Source: Roseburia sp. (GTDB taxonomy: Bacteria > Bacillota > Clostridia > Oscillospirales > Ruminococcaceae). From it: DNA of 53,092 bases. A program made the translations under genes and the position numbers. Of the stretch, positions 29,637 through 38,895 are shown piece by piece. Where the stretch lies: positions 1 to 53,092 of the forward strand of contig JAMPCH010000014.1 in the NCBI GenBank assembly GCA_023666265.1, written 5' to 3'. Position 1 is the first letter of the stretch; every line of letters begins with the position of its first letter. The notes under the pieces are model-generated. The model worked only from the letters and a program-made list of their open reading frames with translations, searched no databases and had not been told where the DNA came from.

Positions 29637-30959
29637 ATGGAACAGAATAAAACAATTATTTTAAGCTCCTCTCCGATCGAGGTCGCCGAAGACAAGACTT
29701 GTAAATACGCGACTTTTCTGATCTCGGTTTTAGACGAGTATGATCGGATGGGGAGGAAGATCCCGCTCGAAGCGGGAGAAAAAAATCATGCTACGCTTCG
29801 CGGATTTCCGATCGTCGCGAAGCTGGTACGCGATCGCGCCAACCGCCCGGTTGATTTTGGCGGTCATGAAATGCGCCAATGGAAGCGCAGAAACGGCGAG
29901 ACCGAAACGGTATTCAATACTTACCCGATCGGTTCCGTCACGGACACATGGATTGAATCTCGCGAAGTAAGCGGCTATGAAGGCGAAAAGCCTTGTATGA
30001 TGGCGAAAGCGAAGCTTTGGACGAGCCGCAGTCCCGAATATTTCAGCGTATTTGACAAGCTATGGAACGAGGGGAAGATCAGCTCTTCGTGGGAACTGGA
30101 AGCCAGCGAGGTAGAACACGAGTCCGGCGGGAAGTCGATCTTAAAGAACTTTTCGTTTATCGGGAACGCTCTCCTCGGCACCAACCACGTCCCCGCCGTA
30201 TGCGGAGCGGGCGTGTATGAATATGCGGAAGTAGACGGTGAATACTGCGACTCTACGGAAGAGCTTACCGCCGCGCTTCTCAAGGATATTGATCATAATT
30301 TAACAAGACAGGAGGACAATCCTTTGGCAGACGAACTTAAGCAGGAAGAAGAGAAGAAAGAGAAGGAAGAGGAGCAAACCACTCCGAACGCTCCTTCCGA
30401 ACCGTCAAACGAAGAACAGGAACAGGAAGATTCCAAAAAGAAGGAGGATCACAAGGCGGCTGATGACGCTCCGAAGAGCGGCGATCAAGGCGCACCGGAT
30501 CACGACATTGTCGAGGAACTCAGAACAGCGCTCATTCACGCGAACGAGATCATCGAAGATCTACGGGCGACCGTACAAGCGTTAGAACCCTTTAAGGCGC
30601 AAATGGAGCAGATCGAGCAGGAAAAGCAAGCCGCCAAAAAGAAAGAGCAGATCGCGCAACTCAGACAGTTCGCGGCAGACAGCAAGCAATTTACCGAGGA
30701 GGAGCTTGCGGAAGAGGGCGGCGACGAAACGCTTAACAAGATGATCGCCGATCTGGACATCGCGGGGATCAAAGCAATGATCGCGGATAGACTGGTCAAG
30801 TCGTTTACGACGCAGGCAAGCGAGAAGCAAAACAGCGGCGTATCGGTAGCGTCAATGGGTTACGCGGTACATAAGACCGATCTTTCCAAGCTTGAACCGC
30901 AGATCAGCGATGACAACCTCGTCAGCGCATACATTCACAGAAACAAGAAAGGAAGATAA
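29637..30959 (+). CDS. Capsid maturation protease fused to scaffold
   Basis: 440 aa. N-terminal ~210 residues: a phage prohead protease-like beta fold (LRGFPIVAKLVRDRANRPVDFGGHEM with a candidate His, GKISSSWELEA with candidate catalytic Ser, SFIGNALLGTNHVPAVCGAG). C-terminal half: Glu/Lys-rich linker and a long coiled coil (EELRTALIHANEIIEDLRATVQALEPFKAQMEQIEQEKQ), a typical scaffold delta domain that is cleaved off. Located between portal and capsid genes. Confidence 0.78.
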   Translation: MEQNKTIILSSSPIEVAEDKTCKYATFLISVLDEYDRMGRKIPLEAGEKNHATLRGFPIVAKLVRDRANRPVDFGGHEMRQWKRRNGETETVFNTYPIGSVTDTWIESREVSGYEGEKPCMMAKAKLWTSRSPEYFSVFDKLWNEGKISSSWELEASEVEHESGGKSILKNFSFIGNALLGTNHVPAVCGAGVYEYAEVDGEYCDSTEELTAALLKDIDHNLTRQEDNPLADELKQEEEKKEKEEEQTTPNAPSEPSNEEQEQEDSKKKEDHKAADDAPKSGDQGAPDHDIVEELRTALIHANEIIEDLRATVQALEPFKAQMEQIEQEKQAAKKKEQIAQLRQFAADSKQFTEEELAEEGGDETLNKMIADLDIAGIKAMIADRLVKSFTTQASEKQNSGVSVASMGYAVHKTDLSKLEPQISDDNLVSAYIHRNKKGR

Positions 30960-30962
30960 CAA

Positions 30963-31433
30963 ATGCTTAGAGAACTTATTGTACATGAAGGGTTAGCGGC
31001 GGACGCGACCTTTACGGCGGCGACCGATCTCAAGACCGGTATGGGCGTTGTATTAAACTACAAGGATCATACCGCCGGTCTCCCCGAATCGACCACGGCG
31101 GACAATATCGTCTTAGTGCAAAAAATGCCGATCCCGACCGGGAGAAACGCGGCGCTTACTCAGTTTTCGGATTACGAAGATGAGTTTAATACGGTCAATG
31201 AGGGCGACAAGTTCGTCGCTTATGATTATCCGACCGGCGACACCTTCGCGACCGATCAGTATAATACTGCAACGCTGACCGAAAACGCGATCGGGAAGAC
31301 GGTCGCCGTCGGCACGGACGGGCTTTGGACGGTTGCCGAATCGGCTTCGCGCTTCAAGTTCGTAGGACTTAAAAACGACAACGGTCACGTGCTTGCTAAA
31401 ATTTATGTGAGCAACGTCGCCGTCGCCAACTAA
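30963..31433 (+). CDS. Head decoration/capsid-stabilising protein (likely)
   Basis: 156 aa, beta-rich (LKTGMGVVLNYKDHTAGLPE, DKFVAYDYPTGDTFATDQYN, LAKIYVSNVAVAN), sitting just before the major capsid gene. This position and composition fit capsid decoration proteins; homology is not demonstrated. Confidence 0.6.
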   Translation: MLRELIVHEGLAADATFTAATDLKTGMGVVLNYKDHTAGLPESTTADNIVLVQKMPIPTGRNAALTQFSDYEDEFNTVNEGDKFVAYDYPTGDTFATDQYNTATLTENAIGKTVAVGTDGLWTVAESASRFKFVGLKNDNGHVLAKIYVSNVAVAN

Positions 31434-31453
31434 GACACAAGGAGGATTTTATC

Positions 31454-32443
31454 ATGGCAGATTACAGCATTGCCGAACTCGCGCAGAATGTAAATATGTA
31501 CGAGTTGGCATTTAAAACAAATCGCGGCATGACGCTGACCGCCGAGGAGGACAAAGCCAGAGACAATCTGGATCAGTATTTCAAGGAGGTCGGCGCACGC
31601 GGTCGCGACAAGGAGCATCAGGTCGCAGACTTTATGCAAGAGGTCGTCCACGAAGAGCTTTACAACACGCCCGACGAGCTTCTCGACGTGATGTTCGATC
31701 AGGGGGATGTCGGCGAGTTCGACGATTACGAGGGCTACACCGAGCCGAAGAATACGCTCGTCGCGTATGAGGCGGCAAAGGGTGGCAATGTAGAGCGTTC
31801 GTTCTTAGACCCTTCGTTCCTTAAGCCGACATGGAAAAATCGTCAGATCGAGACGGACATTTCCTTCGCCGAGCTTGAGAGAGGAGGCTGGAAGAGCGTA
31901 TCGAAGTATACCGAATATGCGACAGCGGCTTTCAAGAACGCACGTTTCCAAGACATTTTCGCAATCATCGACGCGGCGATGGCGCCCGGCGCGGAGAATG
32001 TTATTACGGTAGCTTCCTCTTTCCCGACACAGGTCGCGGTCGATCAGGCGGCTCTTTACATCCAAGATCGCGCGGACGACAAGGGGATCTTCATCGGTCG
32101 GTCTAAGTACATTCAGGCGATCTCTAAGCTCCCCGGCTTTATTTCTCAGGATATGATGAACGAGATCAATCGCACCGGCAGACTCGGTACTTATGACGGC
32201 GTAAGCCTCATCCCGATCTCCAGCGCAAAGAAGCTCGGCGACGGTAGCGGCTTAATTATGGATAAGCGTATTTTCGGTATTGCGGGTAAGATCGGTCGCC
32301 TCAACACAAAGGGATCGATCAAGACGTATCAGGTCGAGGATCCGAACAAGGAGAAGATGCACATTATGTTCAAGAACTTCACTTACGGCTTCTCGTTCAA
32401 TAAGGACACGCTCGAAAATATCGTAAAGATCACACTTGAGTAA
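31454..32443 (+). CDS. Major capsid protein, HK97-like
   Basis: 329 aa; AAGGAGG site. Acidic N-terminus, then ETDISFAELERGGWKSVSKYTEYATAAFK, IFAIIDAAMAPGAENVITV and a C-terminal P/A-domain pattern (GSGLIMDKRIFGIAGKIGRL, FTYGFSFNKDTLENIVKITL) characteristic of HK97-fold capsids. Position after decoration protein supports it. Confidence 0.85.
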   Translation: MADYSIAELAQNVNMYELAFKTNRGMTLTAEEDKARDNLDQYFKEVGARGRDKEHQVADFMQEVVHEELYNTPDELLDVMFDQGDVGEFDDYEGYTEPKNTLVAYEAAKGGNVERSFLDPSFLKPTWKNRQIETDISFAELERGGWKSVSKYTEYATAAFKNARFQDIFAIIDAAMAPGAENVITVASSFPTQVAVDQAALYIQDRADDKGIFIGRSKYIQAISKLPGFISQDMMNEINRTGRLGTYDGVSLIPISSAKKLGDGSGLIMDKRIFGIAGKIGRLNTKGSIKTYQVEDPNKEKMHIMFKNFTYGFSFNKDTLENIVKITLE

Positions 32444-32457
32444 TCGGGAGAACGTTA

Positions 32458-32477
32458 GGGGCGGCAACAGTCGCCCC
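32458..32477 (+). terminator. GCAACAGT-loop hairpin after the capsid gene
   Basis: GGGGCG-GCAACAGT-CGCCCC begins 14 bases after the capsid stop. Same loop as the hairpin at 13854-13873. No U-run; probably partial attenuation or 3'-end protection that keeps capsid mRNA high. Confidence 0.6.
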
Positions 32478-32488
32478 AATATACGCGA

Positions 32489-32671
32489 ATGAAGAAATAT
32501 TTTTACTGTTATTCTCGGCGCTTAAAGAAAGCGCTGTTAGCCAATGGCTTCCGCTACATCTGTGTTGGGATCAACAAAAACAGCGGAAGCCGCTTTTGGC
32601 TTTTCCCGGGAACAAGGGAACTGAACGATTATAAGAATTTTATTTACCAAACAGAAAGGGATCGATTTTAA
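32489..32671 (+). CDS. Small conserved phage protein (60 aa, DUF5659-like)
   Basis: MKKYFYCYSRRLKKALLANG then FRYICVGINKNSGSRFWLFP: a short aromatic domain seen in many Firmicutes phages between head and neck genes (the DUF5659 label is from memory). Function unknown; may be a small nucleic-acid- or peptide-binding adaptor. No strong ribosome site. Confidence 0.6.
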   Translation: MKKYFYCYSRRLKKALLANGFRYICVGINKNSGSRFWLFPGTRELNDYKNFIYQTERDRF

Positions 32672-33379
32672 ATGGCATCTGTTGAAGAAAAAACCTACTT
32701 ACTTTGTAACTATACGCCGTCCCGTGTTGTAGTATCGCTCAAAAACGGCGAGGGCGTTTGTATTGAGCGAGGAAGATACGATCTCCCCGCCACCTACCCT
32801 TTTACGCTCAGCGAGATCCAGCACATCAACAACACGTCAGCCTGTTTACGAAACGGCACATTAGTCCCACACGAGGATTGTCGAGAGTTTATTTACGAAA
32901 CGCTCCGCATTGGAGATTGGAAAGAGATCCTGACCAACTTACAGATTGAGGAAATCATTCTCAATCCGACCGTCGAGGGATTACAAAAACTCCTCGACAT
33001 CAAGGATCATCAGTATTTCGACCGTGTTTACGGCGTATTTTTAGGGCTTAAAAACTCGGACGCTCCTATCACGTCGAACGTCGAAAAAACAATCACGACA
33101 AGGTATCGAGAGCTACTCGCCGGGAAACGCACATCGGAGATCACGTTACGCAAAACGCCCGCTCAAACCTCAATGTCTTCTGTCGGAGACGCAAAAATGG
33201 CTTCGATCGAAGAGGAGATCTCCCAGCTCAAATCGATGATGACGGCGTTCTTGGAGTCGCAAGCACTTGGCGGGAATCAGCCCATCTCTGACGCGGGAAC
33301 GACCTCCACAGCCCCGAAGGGCAGAACACGCAAGAAAGCCACCAATCCCGCCGATCATCCCTCTGAAACGAATGAATAA
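32672..33379 (+). CDS. Hypothetical structural-region protein (235 aa)
   Basis: Starts MASVEEKTYLLCNYTPSRVV directly after the preceding stop. N-terminal strand-rich domain with GVCIERGRYDLPATYPFTLS, a helical middle, a predicted coiled coil (MASIEEEISQLKSMMTAFLE) and a basic Ala/Pro/Lys tail (APKGRTRKKATNPADH). Location suits a head-completion or neck protein; no firm family. Confidence 0.6.
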   Translation: MASVEEKTYLLCNYTPSRVVVSLKNGEGVCIERGRYDLPATYPFTLSEIQHINNTSACLRNGTLVPHEDCREFIYETLRIGDWKEILTNLQIEEIILNPTVEGLQKLLDIKDHQYFDRVYGVFLGLKNSDAPITSNVEKTITTRYRELLAGKRTSEITLRKTPAQTSMSSVGDAKMASIEEEISQLKSMMTAFLESQALGGNQPISDAGTTSTAPKGRTRKKATNPADHPSETNE

Positions 33380-33875
33380 CACGACCAGCTATCAACAGAT
33401 CTACGAATGGTTCTTCTCCAGAATCGAAAAGGATGAAGAGTTCTTTCGCTATTACGATCTGACCGCTAAGGACGCTATTCGGCTCGCGAAACGCCGCGCG
33501 TCGAATTATCTAGAGGAAGCTATTGGGTTGATCAAACTCAAGGCGCTCCCACAAGTAGACTTCAACGACCGAACTCATAGAGGCTTTAACTTTCAATTTA
33601 ACGCTATGGAGCGGATATTGATCCCCTCGCTCATGTACGAGATGTACTTGGATCGGGACATTGCCTACCTAAAGCTGTACAACGTGAATTTTACCTCGAC
33701 CGACATCCGGGTTTTTGATCCATCCAACGCGCGAAAGACATATCTGGAGTTATATCAAACCGTTCGCGACTATAATAAACAGCTCATCGATGACTATAAA
33801 AACACCGACAGAACGACGGGAAAGTTCAGGAAGATGAGCTTTAAAAAATACGATATTCGGAGGGATGACGATTGA
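33372..33875 (+). CDS. Head-tail connector-like protein (167 aa)
   Basis: Starts MNNTTSYQQIYEWFFSRIEK, overlapping the previous gene by 8 bases. Mostly helical with a C-terminal basic tail; size, helix content and position match adaptor/connector proteins that dock on the portal. Function inferred. Confidence 0.6.
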   Translation: MNNTTSYQQIYEWFFSRIEKDEEFFRYYDLTAKDAIRLAKRRASNYLEEAIGLIKLKALPQVDFNDRTHRGFNFQFNAMERILIPSLMYEMYLDRDIAYLKLYNVNFTSTDIRVFDPSNARKTYLELYQTVRDYNKQLIDDYKNTDRTTGKFRKMSFKKYDIRRDDD

Positions 33876-34870
33876 AGGGCTTAGACTACTTTCGAGCTAT
33901 TCATGGATCGCTCAATATGCCTTCACAGTCGGAAACAAATCGGCGAAAGGCGGTCGATCGCACAGAACGAGATTATATGAAGTCGCTCGATGTGGATAAG
34001 TTCTTCTTATGGGATAAGGGAATTACCGACACGGAAGCCTTTCTCAACATCTACGATCAAAAGTTTTCGACGGTGATCGGGCATCAACAAAGTTTTACCT
34101 GTCCCATCGATCAGTCCATTCAAACGGGAGACATCTGGTACAACCCGATCGACCAGCAATACTGGCTTGTTATGTATGTGGCGAGTAAGGATCGAATTTA
34201 CAAAACGGGTGTTATGTATCGGTGCAGCGGAACGCTTAAATGGAAGGACAGAGACGCAAGGGTATGGGAATATCCCGTACACGACACAAACGCGACACAA
34301 TACAATTCCGGTGTCGACCAAGGACGGATCGTAGATTATGGTTCGTCTCAACATAGGCTCATGACGACGACCGACGAGAATACCTTAAAGCTGGTATTGG
34401 ATCAGCGGTTTTTTGTTGGGGAAAGCCTTGCGATCCCCGACATCTACAAATTGACGCAGATCGACACGTCCGCACAGCATTTCGACAAAGGGATCATCTC
34501 CTTGACGCTGACAAAGGATCAGTACAATGCGCTGAACGACGACATAGATCAGCGCCTTTGTGATGTCAGAGGAGAAAAAAATACCGAGTCAGTCGGCACA
34601 AGAGCGCTTGCGCTTAAGTTCCGATCGTCTCCGACGATCCGAACGGGCGGCATCAAAACCATCGTGGCGGAGAGTGCGTCGGGCAATTTGACGTGGGCGA
34701 TCACTACACCCGAAATATCCGATCTGGTCGACCTCTTCCCCACCGATCGAGAATGTAAAATCAAGGTGAAACTATCGAGTGAACTGATCGGAAAAAGCTT
34801 TGTGCTTACTTGCACGGACGATAGCGGAGAGGCGGTGTCACAAGAATTTACCATAACGGGAGGAGTGTAA
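33872..34870 (+). CDS. Neck/head-closure protein (332 aa)
   Basis: TTG start in a TTGA overlap with the upstream stop, preceded by GGAGGGATG. Residues ~60-130 form a beta-barrel-like pattern (IQTGDIWYNPIDQQYWLVMY) seen in head-closure proteins. The C-terminal ~90 residues look like an Ig-type domain (LTWAITTPEISDLVDLFPTD ... LIGKSFVLTCTDDSG). Confidence 0.6.
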   Translation: MKGLDYFRAIHGSLNMPSQSETNRRKAVDRTERDYMKSLDVDKFFLWDKGITDTEAFLNIYDQKFSTVIGHQQSFTCPIDQSIQTGDIWYNPIDQQYWLVMYVASKDRIYKTGVMYRCSGTLKWKDRDARVWEYPVHDTNATQYNSGVDQGRIVDYGSSQHRLMTTTDENTLKLVLDQRFFVGESLAIPDIYKLTQIDTSAQHFDKGIISLTLTKDQYNALNDDIDQRLCDVRGEKNTESVGTRALALKFRSSPTIRTGGIKTIVAESASGNLTWAITTPEISDLVDLFPTDRECKIKVKLSSELIGKSFVLTCTDDSGEAVSQEFTITGGV

Positions 34871-34872
34871 GT

Positions 34873-35433
34873 ATGACCCAAGAAAAGGGAGTAACGGATC
34901 TCTATAGCCCTGTCGGCGTTTTAAAATCCAGAATTTGTTAGATCATTGCGCGTTCCGAACGGGTCAGAAACGCGTTAAATTATCTGGGAATCGACGCGAC
35001 GCAGGACTTTGATCCGGAAGATCATCTGTCTTATGTCGGGAATTGTATCCTTCCGTTTTTAAAAGACCCGGCGACGATCACTACGACCGACCCGCAGATC
35101 CTTGTGGGAGTAGACACACAGTTTAACCCGCAAAATCCCGGTATCTTAAACTGTTATATCACGATCGTCATCGTCATTAACTATGATGATATGAAGACAG
35201 AGAAGGGCTATGTCAGAGAGGATCTGTTAGAGGACGGCGTGGTATGTTACACAAAAGCGGATTTGATCGCGGAAGAAATCCTTATGGCACTCGCGGAAGA
35301 CCCAAGTAAGACATGGATCGGAGAGATCCGTTTAAGCTCATCGGAGGAAGCGTCGCTCAATAATTCGGCGCATTATGCCCGAAAGCTACATTTATACGTA
35401 CAAGAAATCAATCCGGCAAATAGAGGGGTCTAA
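34873..35433 (+). CDS. Neck/tail-completion protein interrupted by in-frame TAG
   Basis: ATG at 34873 follows GGAGG two bases after the previous stop. The frame reads MTQEKGVTDLYSPVGVLKSR-IC, then TAG at 34939-34941, then IIARSERVRNALNYLGIDAT and continues coherently to TAA at 35431-35433 (186 codons). Downstream segments (ILVGVDTQFNPQNPGILNCY, LLEDGVVCYTKADLIAEEIL) look like a tail-completion/minor tail protein. The fragment after the TAG has no ATG before codon 97 and no ribosome site. Either a nonsense mutation, amber readthrough, or a sequencing error. Confidence 0.65.
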
Positions 35434-35434
35434 A

Positions 35435-36217
35435 ATGAATCGAGACCTGATAGCACGATATGGTCGCGAGCTGGCTTACGCCGCGCCGATCGAATATGAA
35501 CATATTCTTTTTTATCCCGTCAAATTCAAGAATCTTACCTTATATCAGTCGCTGATCCCTTGTTTATTATTCAATCCGATCTATTACCCGGATATGGAAC
35601 TCAGCTCTCTTCCCCGACTCTATTTTCTGACGGAATGTCTGCGACACTCGAACAACGAGGCATTTGCCGCGCAACACCCCGAGTTTCACGCATTGCTCTT
35701 TAAAACGATCGGGCTACTGTCTTTGGTTCTCGGAGATCAGCAGTTCGACTTCGTCGAAACCGCGTCGGGGCGGTACGTCATTCAGGTACAGGATCGGAAC
35801 GATCCTAATATCATCTACACGATCAATTCGAAGCAATTCGATACGATCCGCGAGATCATTCTGATCCAGAACGACACATTTTATGATGATGAATACGTCC
35901 ACCCCGATATTCAAAAGTGGATCGACGAACAAAAAGCGGCGGAAATAAAACGGTCGAAGGCTACGCCCGAAACGATCGAAGACAAGATCGAGGCGCTTAT
36001 GTTAGAGTTTCATCAAATCGACGAACATTTCTTAGATGAAATGACGATCCGTCATGTAAATCGCCTCTTTGAAAAAATGACGAGACGAGAGAGCTATAAC
36101 GCGCAAATCACGGGAATGATGAGCGGTATGGTCAAATTTAAAGACGATCCGATCAGTTGGGTAGCGACTCAGCCGAGGCGAACGGATCTTGAACAATATT
36201 TAAAGGAATTAAAATAA
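35435..36217 (+). CDS. Tail-region hypothetical protein (260 aa)
   Basis: Start MNRDLIARYGRELAYAAPIE, GAGGGG ribosome site, one base after the previous stop. Helical; ends with LEQYLKELK. A location just before the tail tube gene is unusual for an assembly chaperone, but the helical character and FHQIDEHFLDEMTIRHVNRL segment would suit a tail assembly factor. Unassigned. Confidence 0.55.
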   Translation: MNRDLIARYGRELAYAAPIEYEHILFYPVKFKNLTLYQSLIPCLLFNPIYYPDMELSSLPRLYFLTECLRHSNNEAFAAQHPEFHALLFKTIGLLSLVLGDQQFDFVETASGRYVIQVQDRNDPNIIYTINSKQFDTIREIILIQNDTFYDDEYVHPDIQKWIDEQKAAEIKRSKATPETIEDKIEALMLEFHQIDEHFLDEMTIRHVNRLFEKMTRRESYNAQITGMMSGMVKFKDDPISWVATQPRRTDLEQYLKELK

Positions 36218-36237
36218 ACGAACGGAGGACATTTTTA

Positions 36238-37263
36238 ATGAAAGAAAATATTGCACAGACCAGCGGGAAGCTGTTCCTGCCGAAGTCGGCGAACGCGATC
36301 TTTAAGGTCGATGATATGGTCGCGTTTATCGCGAGAGCGAATACCAGCGCGAATGTTGACATTCAGACAACGCAGGATACGCTCACGGGCGGTCAGAACA
36401 ATGCCGTCATCGGTATTATCACTTCCGAAAAGGCGATCGACGTAAGCTTTGACACGCCCGAGTGGCAACCGGAATTTCTCGCCGCGAATATCGGTACGGC
36501 GATCCGATACGGCTCTCAGAATTTTACGATCGACGATTTAACCTTTAATGTCGAGAATGGTAAGATCCTCTTATCCGAACGTCCGGCGGACGATCAGATC
36601 CAGATCTCTGTCGGTTCCGCGTGGGTTACGATCGAAGTACCCGCCGACAGCCTCTCGATCGATGTCTCGGAGTACGGCTTCCAAGACGGCGAATGCGTCA
36701 GCGTGATCGGTCTGTTTAAGAGAGTCGGGAAGGAGATCTCTCTGGCGATCGACACCGACCCGACGGTAGGGACGCTGATCCTCTCTTCTCCGATCTTTAA
36801 GGGGACGAAGGGCAAGGTAGGTACCGCACAATACACCTTCCCCGCCTTTGTACTTTCGGGCAACTGGACACAGGCGTTCCAAGCGGACGCTTCGTATACG
36901 ATCTCGGGTAAGCCCGTAGCGGTAGCCGGTGAAAAGTGCGGTGAGGGCGAAACCTACGGATATTACAGGGAGTATATCGACGACGAGGACACGGTCGACA
37001 TTGCTGTTATTGCGGCTTCCCCGTCCGTGGTAGAACTTACGGTCGGCGATACACAACAGCTTTCCGTATACGGCGCTCGCAACGCAATGTACGAGAAGAT
37101 CCTGCTTGAAAGCGACGTAGTATACGCGGCGGAAGGCGACGCAGTAACCGTTTCGGAAACGGGTTTAATTACTGCGGTAAAGGAAGGGGAGGCAACCGTA
37201 AAGATCGCTTATAATAACCTTACCGCGACCGCAACGGTCATTGTAACCACCGCGACAGACTAA
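36238..37263 (+). CDS. Major tail (tube) protein with C-terminal Ig-like domain
   Basis: 341 aa; GGAGG site. N-terminal ~255 residues strand-rich (SGKLFLPKSANAIFKVDDMV ...). The last ~80 residues (VIAASPSVVELTVGDTQQLSVYGA ... VSETGLITAVKEGEATVKIAY) are a Big_2/BID-2-type Ig fold with the usual ITAVKEGEATVK signature. Such surface Ig domains may bind carbohydrates or mucus; the core likely polymerises as the tail tube. Confidence 0.75.
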   Translation: MKENIAQTSGKLFLPKSANAIFKVDDMVAFIARANTSANVDIQTTQDTLTGGQNNAVIGIITSEKAIDVSFDTPEWQPEFLAANIGTAIRYGSQNFTIDDLTFNVENGKILLSERPADDQIQISVGSAWVTIEVPADSLSIDVSEYGFQDGECVSVIGLFKRVGKEISLAIDTDPTVGTLILSSPIFKGTKGKVGTAQYTFPAFVLSGNWTQAFQADASYTISGKPVAVAGEKCGEGETYGYYREYIDDEDTVDIAVIAASPSVVELTVGDTQQLSVYGARNAMYEKILLESDVVYAAEGDAVTVSETGLITAVKEGEATVKIAYNNLTATATVIVTTATD

Positions 37264-37279
37264 GAGTAATTCAGAGTAC

Positions 37280-37312
37280 GGGCGGGATCGTGTATCCCGC
37301 CCCCTGCTCTTT
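37280..37312 (+). terminator. Terminator-like hairpin after the tail tube gene
   Basis: GGGCGGGAT-CGTGT-ATCCCGCCC, nine pairs, followed by CCTGCTCTTTT. Probably partially terminates, giving high tube expression. Confidence 0.7.
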
Positions 37313-37324
37313 TAAGGAGATAAT

Positions 37325-37585
37325 ATGGCTGAACAAGAAAAGACGATTGAATTAGGCGTTGTTCCCGAAGATGTAATTGCCTCGAATGTGGCGATTACAC
37401 CGAAGGAAACAAGGCAAAACAAGAGTATTTCGGCGAAGGTAACGCGAATTGCCAAGGAAGAGGTTTGGGTCATCGTTGATGGTTTCGGCAAAATCGTTCC
37501 TCGGTCGGCAATCGCGGAAGACACGCTCAAAATCGGCGATACGGTTTCAATTCCCGCCGCCGTTTTTAAACCGAAGAAAAAGTGA
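37325..37585 (+). CDS. Small basic protein with S1/OB-like pattern (86 aa)
   Basis: MAEQEKTIELGVVPEDVIAS, then strands SISAKVTRIAKEEVWVIVDG and FGKIVPRSAIAEDTLKIGDTVSIPAAVFKPKKK, reminiscent of a small OB/S1-type barrel. AAGGAG site. Possible RNA- or DNA-binding helper of the adjacent resolvase; inferred only. Confidence 0.6.
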   Translation: MAEQEKTIELGVVPEDVIASNVAITPKETRQNKSISAKVTRIAKEEVWVIVDGFGKIVPRSAIAEDTLKIGDTVSIPAAVFKPKKK

Positions 37586-37761
37586 ACACGATTTGCAAAA
37601 ACGCTTATGTCAGCTCGCGGAACAAGGACGATAACGGCATCAAATATATCATATGCGCCTTGACAAGATCCAACTGCATCGCGCAGAGGTTTTGTCGGGA
37701 CAGAACGGAATATATCGTATCCGAACGCGCCGATAAGCAATGTAAGCATTACAAAAAATAA
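37582..37761 (+). CDS. Small Cys-rich protein (59 aa)
   Basis: GTG start overlapping the previous TGA (GTGA). Sequence begins MNTICKNAYVSSRNKDDNG; five cysteines (TICKN, IICAL, SNCIAQRFCRD, KQCKHYKK) suggest a small zinc ribbon. Typical of tiny phage metal-binding proteins. Function unknown. Confidence 0.65.
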   Translation: MNTICKNAYVSSRNKDDNGIKYIICALTRSNCIAQRFCRDRTEYIVSERADKQCKHYKK

Positions 37762-37829
37762 CAGTAAAGGATTGAGGGCTGGGTCGTATCGTTTCTGTGG
37801 GAGGCGATGCGCCAGCTCCTTTATTTTTA

Positions 37830-38315
37830 ATGATGAGAATTTTAGCGCTTGATCAATCTACCCGCTGTACGGGTTATTGTGTGATCGCGGACGGTCACAT
37901 TGAGAGTTATGGGGCTATCGACCCCGATAATAAAAAGGGCTTTGTCAATGATCGTTTAAGGAGTATGTTCTTTAAGATCAGAGAGAAGGTCGAAGAGATC
38001 GATCCCGATTTTGTTGTGATGGAAGGGACGCAGTACCAAAAGAACGCGCAGTCATTCAACATTCTCAGCAAGTTACAAGGGATCATTATGGCGATTTTGT
38101 TCGTTAAAGATATTGGTTCTTACATCGTAGCGCCAACGTGCTGGAAATCCTTTTGCGGGATTCAAGGGCAAAGACGGCATGAACAAAAGGCTAATACACA
38201 AGCATTCGTACAGGAAAAATACGGTCTGACCGCAACGGAAGACGAAGCCGACGCAATCGGTATCGCAACGTGGGCGGCGGCAAATGTTTCAAAATTTAAC
38301 GAGGAGAAAGAATAA
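37830..38315 (+). CDS. RuvC-like Holliday-junction resolvase/nuclease
   Basis: 161 aa from MMRILALDQSTRCTGYCVIA (GTG at 37797 is an alternative start; neither has a strong ribosome site). Conserved RNase H-fold acidic residues: LALDQST (Asp), VVMEGTQY (Glu), TEDEADAIGIATWA (paired Asp). Phage RuvC-like enzymes debranch DNA before packaging. Confidence 0.85.
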   Translation: MMRILALDQSTRCTGYCVIADGHIESYGAIDPDNKKGFVNDRLRSMFFKIREKVEEIDPDFVVMEGTQYQKNAQSFNILSKLQGIIMAILFVKDIGSYIVAPTCWKSFCGIQGQRRHEQKANTQAFVQEKYGLTATEDEADAIGIATWAAANVSKFNEEKE

Positions 38316-38791
38316 TGGCAGTTGTAAATTATAAGGACATTCAGTTTAAGAACACATTAACGCTTGATGAATACAATCAGGTCGTAAGCCGTATCGTCGA
38401 AGAAACGGCAAGAATGTTTGAAGCAGAACAGTTTGGGATGCTTCGCTATGTACGTGCAACGGCTCTGATCGGCGCGGTCACAAACATCAAGCTCGAACAG
38501 CTTTCCGCCGAAGACAGATGGCGGCTCATCAACGAAACGAAAATCGAGCCGGATATTGCCGCCCATCTCGGCGAGCTGTACTTCAATATGCTCTCCGACA
38601 TACAGGCAGCTCTTACCTTCCGCTTGTCCTTAAAACCCACTCTAGGGTCGCTCATCAAGACGATCGACGAGACTGTTACATCTTGGAAGGACAAGGTGAG
38701 GGAGGTTGACTTAACCGAGTTCGTTTCCCGCATCTTCTCTATTCCCTCTAACGCAACCGCTTTTTCGCCCGATGAACAGATTGGTGAATAA
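38315..38791 (+). CDS. Hypothetical tail-region protein (158 aa)
   Basis: Overlaps the resolvase stop by one base. Helical (LDEYNQVVSRIVEETARMFE, LIKTIDETVTSWKDKVREVD). In siphophages this slot before the tape measure often holds the tail assembly chaperone; the AbiL-type island now lies just after it. Role inferred from position. Confidence 0.55.
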   Translation: MAVVNYKDIQFKNTLTLDEYNQVVSRIVEETARMFEAEQFGMLRYVRATALIGAVTNIKLEQLSAEDRWRLINETKIEPDIAAHLGELYFNMLSDIQAALTFRLSLKPTLGSLIKTIDETVTSWKDKVREVDLTEFVSRIFSIPSNATAFSPDEQIGE

Positions 38792-38895
38792 AATCAGCAT
38801 TTTATTCAGAGCATAAACTTATGATCGCGAGACATTTTATTCAGATGATATTTGTGCCATTTTGCATAATTTTTGCAAAATCGCATAAAAATATA

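Noticed and set aside
34873-35433. Genome-wide TAG recoding
   Set aside because: Only one internal TAG in about 35 kb of late genes and no CTA-anticodon tRNA in the window.
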